From assembly GCF_002994745.2 (NCBI RefSeq), contig NC_037094.1:25459001-25523000 (forward strand): 64,000 nt of DNA, in the 5' to 3' direction. Positions 11,573 through 21,422 of the stretch are shown piece after piece. A model generated the notes under the pieces. The model did not search any database. It saw only the letters and a program-made list of their open reading frames with translations, and was not told the origin of the DNA. How positions within the stretch are numbered: the first letter of the stretch is position 1; the number at the start of each line of letters is the position of its first letter. The position numbers and the translations under genes were made by a program. The stretch is from Rosa chinensis (lineage: Eukaryota; Streptophyta; Magnoliopsida; Rosales; Rosaceae).

Positions 11573-12883
11573 CTAGTTGACAACAACATCATTTCCCTTC
11601 TTGAACCAAGACAACTTGTAAGATTTAGGCCTTCTCTCAGTTATCAAATTTAACTTATCCACCATATGCTGAGCAACAATATTTTCACAACTCCCACTAT
11701 CAATAATAACACTACATACCTTGCCATTCGCGGTACACTTAGTGTGAAAGATGTTGTGCCGGAGCCACTCGGAATCATCATCAACCTTTTTTGTGTTCAT
11801 TGCCCGCCGAATAACTAGCGAGTCCCCATGATCACTCCAGGTTATTTCTTCTGCATCTTGGTCCCCATAGTCATCATAGGTGGGTGGGTCGTCCAACCTC
11901 ACGCTACTGCTCTCCCCTAATTCTTCCACCAAACTCACAATCCTTCGGTTGGGACAATCAGATGCAATGTGCCCTAGGCCTGAGCACTTGAAGCACTTCA
12001 CATTTTTGGCCTTGCTGCCCTCCCGAGCTTCTGTCTTTTGTTCAGCTTGGTTTCTTATTGGTTCACGTCTGTTAGAATCAATAATAGGTGTGGTTTTGGG
12101 AGCACTTGCTGGAGTTATTCTTTTGTGTTCATAATCTTCACTTGCTCCCCGCTTGTAACGTGCTCGCTGTTGCTTCTCCACTTGGATTGCCAATTGGTAC
12201 ACATCACTGTAACTCCAACATGGTTGTAGCACCACAACATCATGGATCTCACGCCTCAGCCTTGCCAGATATCGTGCTACTATCTGCTCTTCCTCTTCAA
12301 TCATACCACATCTCATGGTAAGAAGATCAAACTCCTCAGTAAACTCATCCACAGACCGATTCCCCTGTAGGATGTTGTGTAGCTTCAAAAAATTACTTTG
12401 TAGGTAATTTTCAGGTAAAAACTTCTTCTTCAACTCCTTCTTCATCTTATCCCATGTTTTGATCTTGGATTTACCCACACGTTCTCTTCGCACTCGCAAT
12501 TGTTCCCACCAAGCAGATGCATGCTTGACCAGCTTGATTGCCACAATCTTCACCCTCTTCTCATCTGAAACGTCTTTGTATTCAAAGACTCGCTCAACGG
12601 TATTAAGCCAATCAATGAAGTCATCAGGTCGCATTCTTCCCTCAAACTCAGGAATGTCCACCTTTAAATCAAGGCTTCGTTTACTATTCCCCCCATCGTT
12701 TCCGAAAGGGTTCACGTCTCTCTCCCCGTCGAAAGATCCACCATCACAGTCTTGGCTTTGGGTTTCGATGCGAGAGACACGTGCAGCAAGTTGATTGATC
12801 ATTCTCTTGATCTCCTCCATGTCAGCGTTGTGGTCTCGACCCTCCATCCGATAACCTCCCCCATTGCGCCTGTTATGAGCCAT
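11573..12883 (-). pseudogene. Ty3/gypsy gag and N-terminal protease, ended by in-frame TAG
   Basis: The frame from ATG 12883 begins MAHNRRNGGG. It holds a retrotransposon gag domain (W-W-E-Q-L and FLPENY region), then a CCHC zinc knuckle CFKCSGLGHIASDC for RNA binding, then the aspartic protease active site IIDSGSC. The frame stops at TAG 11573-11575 in the middle of the protease, and the same frame stays open on the far side, so this is a point nonsense mutation or a readthrough codon rather than a natural gag end. Product: capsid/nucleocapsid and protease of the retrotransposon particle in the cytoplasm. An in-frame M codon also occurs in the LTR at 13042, but the leader and PBS lie between, so that start is unlikely. 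Confidence 0.85.
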
Positions 12884-12908
12884 GGAAGTCCACCACGCTC
12901 CAACCGGA

Positions 12909-12920
12909 GCTCTGATACCA
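12909..12920 (-). promoter_or_regulatory. Primer-binding site, initiator-Met tRNA type
   Basis: In element sense the sequence is TGGTATCAGAGC, the standard plant retrotransposon primer-binding site complementary to the 3' end of initiator methionine tRNA. It lies 3 nt inside the 5' LTR. Confidence 0.9.
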
Positions 12921-12923
12921 AAT

Positions 12924-13339
12924 TGATGGGAAATCAAAATGGACACAGGTCTGAACACACTAGTAACACCACACCAGAAATCAAAGAACTCAACACTCAC
13001 TTTAGCAGCAAAGTTGCTACGTTTTCTGTTTATATTCTTCAAAAATAAGATGCTGAAAACATTACAAAGTTAGGCTTAAATAGCCTTTCAAATACGAACG
13101 TTTAAGGAAGAAAAAGAATTAAAGCAAAGATTACATTCAATCAAAAAAGAAATAAAAGCTAACTGCACTTATTCAGCAATGTGATCAACACTTAATCAGC
13201 AAGGTAATTGTGCAAATCACTAGCAGCAATCTCAGCAAAACCAACTGATCTGCTCCTCTTTTACTTGGGCACAAAGTCTTTGAGGTAAGGTGGAGCTTGG
13301 GTCTTTCTCTTTGGTTTTAGAGTAGATGCCCCTGCATCA
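12924..13339 (-). repeat. 5' LTR of the gypsy element
   Basis: 416 bp, the partner of 8175-8590. As the upstream LTR in element sense (minus strand) it should hold the promoter. The long-frame start at 13042 lies inside this LTR, but the more plausible gag start is the ATG at 12883 downstream of it. Confidence 0.95.
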
Positions 13340-13344
13340 GAATG

Positions 13345-14228
13345 ATATTGTTAAAAATGGTACGGTTATTACTTCAGGTCTTGGATTCTATAGTACAATT
13401 AGATTGTTATATTTAAAGACTTGGATTTTGTTCAAATGTACAATAGATTCTATTTTAAAAGAAAACAAAACAAGCATGTGAGATTGCTCTCTTTTCCTTT
13501 ATAGTACTATTTAGTACTTTACCACCTACCATTTGTATTGGTCGCATTTAAATTTGGAGGAGTACTCCAATGCCAACTGGAGGAGTTCAAACTATTTTTC
13601 TCAGGATAAAAACCAGATACAGATCCGAGCCTAGGACTCTAGGAGTGAAAACTACGTTTCCCTTCCTTGCTCACTTGCTGTGAGTTCTGATTTTTTTTGT
13701 TTTGTTTTTTTGTTTTTTTCAAGGAACGCTAGTTTTGGTCATCTACATCAACATTTTATGAGGTTTTCGAACAAACGGCATCCAAATTGCATTTGGTGGC
13801 CGAACTTTATTTTGAGTTGCTAGTCCAGTTGGCATGACTGCATTGTCTAATGCAGTATTCTGGTAAATCACTGATTTTGTGTCTAATCATAGGTCATAGT
13901 CTAAATGTGCTCTATGCATAACATGCAAGGAAATGTTTATGGATGTGTGCGTGCAAAATATTTATTTGTGTAGAACATCCTTAGGTTGACGAGTAGTGGC
14001 ACCAATGATCTCATCCCAGAAGCTGTTTGGCCAGTTGTTTTAGCAATAAGAGAATTAAGGGATAGAGGATATGCAAATGAGATCTGAAGATGATCGAAAT
14101 TCCACTTCCTGTTAAATTTTGACTACTTATGATTCAATCAATTAAAAAATTATAAGATAGATCATGACTGCATTATGTAAACGACCAAATGCATTTGCAA
14201 AAACATAACTAGGAATTAAAAGTGACCT
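13345..14228. other. Intergenic, no gene seen
   Basis: Sequence between the gypsy and copia insertions. It is AT-rich with poly-T/TTTTTTG tracts near 13690-13720. I see no coding structure or recognisable repeat. Confidence 0.5.
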
Positions 14229-14233
14229 TGATT

Positions 14234-14440
14234 TGTTAGTGTGAGTCATCGTTCCCTATTAGGAATAGACTACAAGAGAATATATTGTTGTAACTACTTA
14301 CCTTGTATATGTTGTGTAGTACAGTAGTACACAATAGTTATAGTATGTTGTAGTACGATTGTAATCTGTTTATATACACCACAAAATGGGTGTAGTAAGA
14401 TATCAGAAAATTCATTCTATATATCTCGTCTTATTTGACT
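14234..14440 (+). repeat. 5' LTR of copia-A
   Basis: 207 bp. It contains direct motifs around GTAGTACAGTAGTACACAA and a TATATACACC stretch near 14371-14380. It is followed directly by the primer-binding site TGGTATCAAAGC. Confidence 0.9.
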
Positions 14441-15144
14441 TGGTATCAAAGCAAAGATCTGAGAGGCCTTTGTCTCTTATTTTCTACTTCTAATTTTCCT
14501 AGTTCGAGGAATTAATTCAAAAACCCCATTGTTAGGGTTATTGTTTTTCCTTAAACGACCTTACTCCCGTCGTTGTCTCTCATCCAAGAAATGACCGGAT
14601 TGTCTTCTTCTTGGACTTCAACGTCATCAGACTAGCCACTTCCATCGATCAGACCGGCTTCGTCTCCAGACTAGACCGTCGTCGTCTTCCTTGTTCAGAC
14701 CCAGTCACCTTCTTCCTGCAACAAATCCGGCATCAAACCAGATCATCGTCCATCCCTCGTCAAGTCTAGTCGGCTTCTTCTTCAGCCCGAGACCGCCGCC
14801 GCCATCTCTCATCAATCCAGATCGGCATCATTCTTGGTTACCAGCCCAGAATCCTTCCTCCCCCTTGATTACCAGACCGGCATCAAGGTTCTCTGTCTAG
14901 ATCGGCGCTGGTTCTTTCTGTCCAGATTGGTGTCTGCAATCAAAGTCTCCGTGACCCGACCCGAGCTACAAGGCGACCCGTGCAACAAGTCGAACCCGGG
15001 TCAACCCATGCAACAAGTCAACCAGACCCGTGTGCAATAGGTTCAAAAAAAAAAAAATTATGCACGTTCTATCATTATTCTTTTTAAGTCTCTGTCCATT
15101 TTTTCATTGCATATTTTGTGTGATTCTGCTACTATATTGTTGCA

Positions 15145-16053
15145 ATGGGTGGTGATGATAGTTGAAGTCAAAGTTCTAAGATCAATGAGGTCCAAAAGAT
15201 TGAGGTTTATGTTCAAAGTTCAGATGGTGGTTCTTTTGGGGGTCCAAAACTCAACGGTACTTATGTCCGCACATGGAAGAAGATTATGTCTGTCCATCTT
15301 CGGGGCATACATAAGATGGGGCATGTGACTGGAACAACTAAAGCTCTTAGTGAGGAAGATGCAGATGCCTATGCTAAGTGGGAGGATGATGATGGATCTG
15401 TGATGGCTCTCTTATTCAAAGCCATGACTGAAGATGTGCTATAGTTGGTGGAAGAGTGTGAGACTGCTGAAACAATATGGAAGACGTTGGGGGATTTGTA
15501 TACCAACGAGTCTGATTTTATACTGGTTCATGAATTGATGTGTAAAGCTGCTAGTATGCAACAGAATGGGCAACCAGTAGCTCTGTATTTCACCAAGCTA
15601 AAGAATGTATGGGCTGAAATTGATCAGAAGTGTCCTTGCAAGATCAAGAATCAGGAAGATCTTGTGTGGTACCAGAAGGAGAATGAGCTAGAAAGGGTTC
15701 ATGTGTTCCTGAGAGGGCTTGATGAGAAGCATAGCAGTGCCAAGGGAAAATTGCTCAGAATGACAGACCCTCCTAGTTTGAACACAACTTTCACTTACAT
15801 CTGCAAGGATGAGTCTCAGTAGGAAAGTGTCAAACATGCACAGTCTCAGTAGGAAAGTGTCAAACATGTACAGGTTGAAGTATCTAGCCTAGCCATTCAG
15901 GCCAAGTCACCGGTACCTTTCCTTCAGTAGCAGAGTTCAGCCCCACTGCATCAGCAAGGTTTCCCACAAGGCTTCATCAACCGCCCTCGTCCTCAATGTT
16001 CTTATTGCAACGACCTGGGGCATGTTCGAGAGACTTGTTGGAAGTTGAACCCA
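15145..16053 (+). pseudogene. copia-A gag with zinc knuckle, disrupted
   Basis: A gag-like region starts near ATG 15145, but a TGA follows after six codons. The open part 15445-15822 carries a copia gag domain (ETIWKTLGDLY, LYFTKLKNVWAEID, FLRGLDEKHSSAKG). TAG codons at 15442-15444 and 15820-15822 break the frame. A 30-bp tandem duplication (copies about 15813 and 15843, core GTCTCAGTAGGAAAGTGTC) sits at the second stop. The CCHC knuckle CSYCNDLGHVRETC lies at about 15997-16038. Confidence 0.8.
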
Positions 16054-19000
16054 TACCTTAAACCTAAAAAGCAAGGTTATCGTCCTAAGGCAAAAGTAGT
16101 TGTTGTTCAATTGGTCCAAGAACCAGATTTCTATGGAGTGGCTGGCCAAGATCATCATACAGCAGGTGGAGCTACTCCTACAACCTCTATGGCTGGTCGA
16201 GGTAAAATTGGTATGGATTTAAAGGTTTCTAACTTTGTTGGTTCTGATACATGGATTATTGATTCTGGTGCCTCCGATCATATGACTTATGACAAATCAT
16301 ATTTTACTAAATTGTCTTCCCCACCAGTGTCCTATGTAACCAATGTCAATGGTGAGGCTTTTCCTGTGTTAGGGTCAGGGTCAGTGCGTATTACTCCCAC
16401 TTTAGAACTTCATAATGTGTTATATGTGCCTGACTTATCTCATCACTTGATATATGTCCCACAGTTGAACACTGAGTCTAAATGCTCTGTAACTTTTTAT
16501 CCTATGTATGTGATTTTTCAGGATCTTCTCACCAGGGAGATAGTCGGTCGGGGGTATCTAAGGGTAGGTTGTTCCATCTGGATCAGACATACGTAGGAGA
16601 GAAACCAGGAATACAGTCCCGAGCCGCTTTGACTTCGAATTCTGATAAGCTAAGTGAAATTTGGTTGTGGCATCGCCGTTTAGGTCATCCATCTTTTAGT
16701 CTTATGAAAAAAGTCATGCCTACTCTATTTATTGGTGTGGATGAGTCAGTTTTGCATTGTGAAACATGTGTTTTGGCCAAGAGTCATCGTGCTACTTATT
16801 CTCCTAGTGTTTCTAATAAAAGTGTTATTCCTTTTGAGTTGATTCATTTTGATGTGTTTGGGGACTTTCTAGAGAGCCTACTGTATCGGGTATGTGATAC
16901 TTTGTGTTGTTTATTGATGATTGTACAAGATTGTCATGGGTTGCCCTTCTTAAAACCAAAGATGAAGTCTTCCCTGCTTTTCAAACATTTCGTAATCTTG
17001 TTCAAACACAATATCATAGCACCATTAAAGTCCTTCGTTCGGACAATGAGGGGGGGGGGGGGGTATGTTAACCATGTGTTCCAAGAGTTTTTTAAAATCC
17101 ATGGGATTGTTCACCAAATGACGTGTCCACAAACACCAGAATAGAATGGAGTGTCTGAAAGGAAAAACCGTCATTTACTTGATATGGCTCGTGCCCTTCT
17201 TTTTAGTGCTCATATGCCTAAGTATCTTTGGGGCGATGCTATACATGCTTCCTCTCATCTTATCAATCGTCTTCCATCCAGTGTCCTTCAGGGAAAAATT
17301 CCATTTGAGGTTCTCGCCTCTCATGTCTCCTTACCATCATTTCATAATCTTCCAGCTCATGTTTTTGGTTGTGTTACTTTTGTCCATGTACCAAAAAATC
17401 AGAGGTCTAAGTTGGATGCTCGGGCCCTTAAGTGTGTGTTTGTTGGCTATGGAGGCTATCAGAAAGGGTACAAGTGCTATCATCCACCAACCAGAAAGTA
17501 TTATGTCACTATGGATGTTACTTTCTTTGAAGACATGAGTTATTTATCTTTTTCAAATACAGCTCATCAAGGGGAGAATTCATATTTTGAAGAGCTATAT
17601 CATGGAGAGGGGGAGGAATCATAAAGAGAAGGAGAAGCCACACAGCCAGGAGGTATTTTGATGGATCCGGTTGAGACTATTAGCTCGCCGCCTCCAGCAG
17701 CAGAAGCACTATTTTCCATCACTCAGAATGAGGTTGAAGACACAACTTCCCCTCCTGCCATCGCTTCTACCACTGACCCACAACTTCCTGGTACTGAAGA
17801 TCACCCATTTGAGGTATGTCCATCCACTGATACTAGTAGTAGTGAGTCTGATGTTGAGCAATATGTGTTACCACATAGGACCACTCGAGGTCAATCAGCC
17901 AAAAGATATGAACCTACTCTTACTGCCAAATCAAAATACCCAGTAGCCAACTATATGTCCACTAGGAGGTTGTCTAAGTCATATGAATCATTTGTGAATC
18001 AAATATCTGCTGTATCAGTACCTAACAAAGTGCAGGATGCCTTGGGGGATCCAAAGTGGAGGAAGGCTATGGATGAAGAGATGGAGGCGTTGCAGAAGAA
18101 CAATACTTGGCAACTTGTGCCTCCACCACAAGGCAAGAAGGCTGTAGGTTGTCGTTGGGTGTTTACCGTGAAGCATAATGCAGATGGATCAGTGAATCGA
18201 TACAAAGCACGTCTTGTAGTAAAGGGATTTACTCAGACGTATGGTATAGACTATGATGAAACTTTTGCTCCTGTTGCCAAGATGAATACTATTCGGATTC
18301 TGCTCTTATTCGCTGCTAGTTTAAACTGGCCACTCTGACAGTTTGATGTCAAGAATGCATTTCTTGATGGAGAGTTAGCCGAGGAAGTGTACATAAGCCT
18401 TCCACCAGGGTATGTAGTTGCTTCTCCTGGTGAGTTTGTATGCAAATTGAGAAAATCTCTGTATGGTCTCAAACAATCACCTCGTGCTTGGTTTGAAAGA
18501 TTTTCACAGTTCATGCGGAAGGTTGGTTACAGGCAAAGCAACTCAGACCTTACCTTGTTTCTCAAGCATCAACAAGGGAAGGTAACAACTCTAATTATTT
18601 ATGTGGATGATATGGTAATCACTGGTAATGATACTGTTGAGATGGATAGACTGTAGAGACAGCGAGCCTCTGAGTTTGAGATGAAGGACTTGGGTGAGCT
18701 TAAGTACTTCTTAAGAATTGAGGTAGCCAGGGGAAGAAAAGGAATCTATTTGTGCCAGAGGAAGTATATTCTTGACTTGCTGACAGAGACAGTTTTGTTG
18801 GATTGTAGACCTATTGACACTCCTATTAAGCAGAACTATTGTTTAGCTGAGTATCCAGATCAGGTACCTACTGATCGAGCTTGCTATCAGAGGTTAGTTG
18901 GGCGCTTGATTTATTTGGCTTATACTAGACCAGATGTTGCATATGCAGTGAGTGTGGTGAGTCAATTCATGCATAATCCGAGTGAGAGTCACATGGATGC

Positions 19001-19559
19001 TGTTATGCGAATTCTGAAGTACTTGAAGTCAGCTCCAGGAAGGGGAGTACTGTTTTCTAAATACAACAACATTCTTGAGGTTTGTGGCTTCACAGATGCA
19101 GATTGAGCTGGAAATACCACAGACAGGAGGTCGACATCAGGTTACTTTACCTTTGTGGGAGGTAATTTGGTTACATGGAAGAGTAAAAAATAGAAAGTTG
19201 TGGCACGTTCTAGTGCTGAGGCCGAGTATAGAGGTATGGCTCATGGAGTGTGTGAATTGTTGTGGCTGAGAAATCTGTTACGTGAACTGGGTTTCAAACT
19301 CAAAAATTCCATGCAGTTGTATTGTGACAACAAGGCAACTATTGACATATCACAGAATCTAGTACATCATTATCGTACTAAGCATGTGGAGGTTGAACGT
19401 CACTTTATAAAGGAGAAGCTAGATGCCAAAATTATTAGCTTTCCTTTTGTTCCAACTGAAGAGCAACTTGCAGATGTACTTACCAAACAAGTTTCCAGGA
19501 AGGCGTTTTATGACTCACTAAGCAAGTTGGGCATGGTTGATGTATATGCGCCAACTTGA
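16045..19559 (+). pseudogene. copia-A pol (protease, integrase, RT, RNase H), disrupted
   Basis: In order: protease active site WIIDSGASDHMT (about 16252), GAG-pre-integrase HRRLGHPSFSLMKK and HCETCVLAKSH (about 16670-16785), integrase core pieces around 16800-17540 including VSERKNRHLLDMAR, RT with [22 protein letters not shown] and YVDDM (about 18600-18614), and RNase H ending with SSAEAEYRGMA and the TKHVEVERHFI region. Lesions include a G14 run at 17050-17063 with a frame change, TGA at about 18336-18338, TAG at about 18654-18656 and TGA at about 19104-19106. The copy cannot make a full polyprotein. Confidence 0.85.
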
Positions 19560-19566
19560 GGGGGAG

Positions 19567-19763
19567 TGTTAGTGTGAGTCATCGTTCCCTATTAGGAATA
19601 GACTACAAGGGAATGTATTGTTGTAACTATTTACCTTGTATATGTTGTGTAGTACAGTAGTACACAATAGTTGTAGTACGATTGTAATCTGTTTATATAC
19701 ACCACAAAATGGGTGTAATAAGATATCAGAAAATTCATTCTCTATATCTCGTCTTATTTGACT
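19567..19763 (+). repeat. 3' LTR of copia-A
   Basis: 197 bp, preceded by the polypurine tract TTGAGGGGGAG (19556-19566). It differs from the 5' LTR by a 10-bp deletion and several substitutions, which indicates age. Confidence 0.9.
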
Positions 19764-19768
19764 TGATT

Positions 19769-20449
19769 ATCATAGTTCCACATTATAAGATTTTGTGGCA
19801 TGACATTAAAAAAAAGGGATCTGTACGTTTTCTTCTTTACCATGGCCAAGAAAATGCAATATTTCATAATACATATGGACACTGTGTGCTATGATTGTAT
19901 AGTCAGATACTCAGATGTTAAGGTTTAAGCACCGATGGGCCGGATTGGAGGAAAAAGGAGGTCGGTGTTGTAGGTTCAAATATGGCAAACCGCCCACAAG
20001 TTCATGGCGACCGGTCATGGCGATCTTGAGATAATTCTCAACTTGGTCACATGTATGTCGCCGGCTACCTATATTGAGTAGCCTTTTGTGACCAATCTAT
20101 CACTTAATAAAATAAAATAAAATAAAATCTCACACTTCTTTTGTGACCAAGTTGTTACCTAATAGTGTTTGCACACCCCTGTCTTACATCAAGGGGAGCA
20201 AGACTAATCCGAGTATCTAGGTCGGAAAATAGAACTACACAAAGAGGTCAGAGAATTCATGCACAGAGTTCTTTTATCATAAAGTAGCGAAATTTATGTG
20301 CATCTCAAATGGGGAATATAAATTTTTTATGATACATCAATACACTGATACATTAAATAGTTTTATTTAATACAAAAGTGAATCAATTATTTTCTTTTTG
20401 TTGATAAAGGTAAACTAGTTTGATATAGAAATAAAGTACCAAACACCTA
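19769..20449. other. Intergenic, possible eroded SINE
   Basis: No gene. The part 19930-20130 has a GTAGGTTCAAAT box and a late (AAAAT)n-rich tail (20107-20127) reminiscent of an old tRNA-related SINE. No target-site duplication or clear A box could be found, so it is not called as one. Confidence 0.4.
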
Positions 20450-20766
20450 GGGCACTTTTACTTACTTGGAAGGAAAAGGAATGATTACGGGGTAAAAACA
20501 TTCATGTATTTACTAACACATAAAGGAATCGGAATGATTCCGGGTAAAAGAATTCCTGCGTTTACTAACACATGAAGGAATCAGAATGGATATAGATCCC
20601 ACCTCCTTATCAGGAATCGATTCCTGAATACTCAGGAATTCGATTACGAAGGGGGGATATGGGTTTAGGAATCATTCCTCCGGAATCAATACCGATTCAT
20701 TTCTTCTCTCATTCCACTTGTTTCCGATTCATGATTATTTTCCATTTCAAGTAAATAAACGTGCCA
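20450..20766. mobile_element. PIF/Harbinger-like MITE, TSD CTA
   Basis: A 317-bp element with imperfect inverted ends GGGCACTTTTACTTACTTGG (left) and TGGCACGTTTATTTACTTG (right, inverse). It is flanked by the trinucleotide CTA (20447-20449, 20767-20769). A 3-bp TSD plus this TIR style fits Tourist-like MITEs. The interior is rich in GGAATGATTCC-type palindromes. It lies about 650 bp upstream of the dynamin gene start and could have supplied promoter sequence. Confidence 0.7.
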
Positions 20767-21103
20767 CTATACTTGAGTCAATTTATTCGTGAATCAAACA
20801 AGTTTTCTTGATGTGTTAGCAAATTGATGTAATGTATGAGACAAAGGCAGATAACTTGGACCGAAACCATTGTGTGTGTATTTGTTCTTATAATTCATCG
20901 GTATTTGTTAAGGCTTGCGTCCAAAATCCATCACCAACCAAGATCAAGTCACAGCAGAATTTAGCAAAGGTCATATCGAAAGTGACCCCAAACATGAAAT
21001 AAATTACAAAATGGCCAGGGGGGAAAGAAAGGAATAAATAATTGCATTGACCAAATTCAAAATGAGTCAAAGAAAAGAAACCAGCTTCGACTACAACGAC
21101 AAA

Positions 21104-21422
21104 GCGTATAAAAAGGCAGTCACGTGAATGCGGAGACTCCTGAGAGCACCCAAACACCAAACGACGCCTCCTCCTCCCTCCACCACCGCGGCGGTTACTC
21201 ACAAATCAACACCAATATTTTTTTTTTCTCTCTCTCTACAAAAACGGAACCGCCGTTTAAATCCAATAATAACCGACTTTCAGATTAAGCAAAATAGGTT
21301 TCCTACTCATCTTCTGCTACTACTTCTTCCTCCTCTCCCTCACTCTCGCAGCCTGCGTCGTCGGTTCGTCGCTCGCTAATTCAACCACCCCCGCCGCCTC
21401 CGCCGCCTCCGCCGCTTCCGCA
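21104..21422 (+). promoter_or_regulatory. Core promoter and 5' leader of the DRP1E-like gene
   Basis: A TATA-like CGTATAAAAAGG (about 21105-21116) is followed by a G-box CACGTG (21121-21126). A pyrimidine-rich leader with CT repeats (about 21220-21238) and proline-codon-like CCGCCGCCT runs leads to the ATG at 21423. If transcription starts about 30 bp after the TATA-like box, the 5' UTR is about 280 nt. The start site is inferred, not seen. Confidence 0.5.

Larger units (their letters stand above)
8175..13339 (-). mobile_element. Complete Ty3/gypsy LTR retrotransposon, minus strand, TSD GAATG
   Basis: A 5,165-bp element has two 416-bp LTRs (8175-8590 and 12924-13339) that look identical by eye, a primer-binding site next to the 5' LTR, and gag, protease, reverse transcriptase, RNase H and integrase in Ty3/gypsy order on the minus strand. 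It is flanked by the perfect 5-bp TSD GAATG (8170-8174, 13340-13344). Identical LTRs indicate very recent insertion, yet the coding region has an in-frame TAG (11573-11575), a one-base expansion of a T-run near 10525-10532 and an in-frame TGA near 10396-10398. The copy is therefore defective, or depends on readthrough and frameshifting. Chromodomain not seen. Confidence 0.95.
14234..19763 (+). mobile_element. Ty1/copia LTR retrotransposon (copia-A), plus strand, TSD TGATT
   Basis: LTRs at 14234-14440 (207 bp) and 19567-19763 (197 bp) both start TGTTAGTGTGAGTC and end TTATTTGACT. The second lacks a 10-bp stretch and has a few substitutions. The flanks share TGATT (14229-14233, 19764-19768). 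A PBS (14441-14452, TGGTATCAAAGC, one mismatch from the initiator-Met type) and a polypurine tract (19556-19566) sit at the expected places. Gene order gag, protease, integrase, RT, RNase H is copia-type. The coding region has many stops and shifts, so it is older than the gypsy copy and dead. The LTR end CT instead of CA is atypical. Confidence 0.9.

Noticed and set aside
11573..11575. A programmed readthrough TAG between gag and pol
   Set aside because: The stop lies inside the protease domain after the active site, not at a domain boundary, and two further lesions follow; simple mutation is more likely.
19930..20130. An old SINE
   Set aside because: Only a B-box-like stretch and an AAAAT-rich tail; no A box and no flanking repeat.
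20888..21202. Minus-strand 104-codon ORF overlapping the dynamin promoter
   Set aside because: No family resemblance; it lies antisense to a TATA-like box and leader of a well-supported gene.
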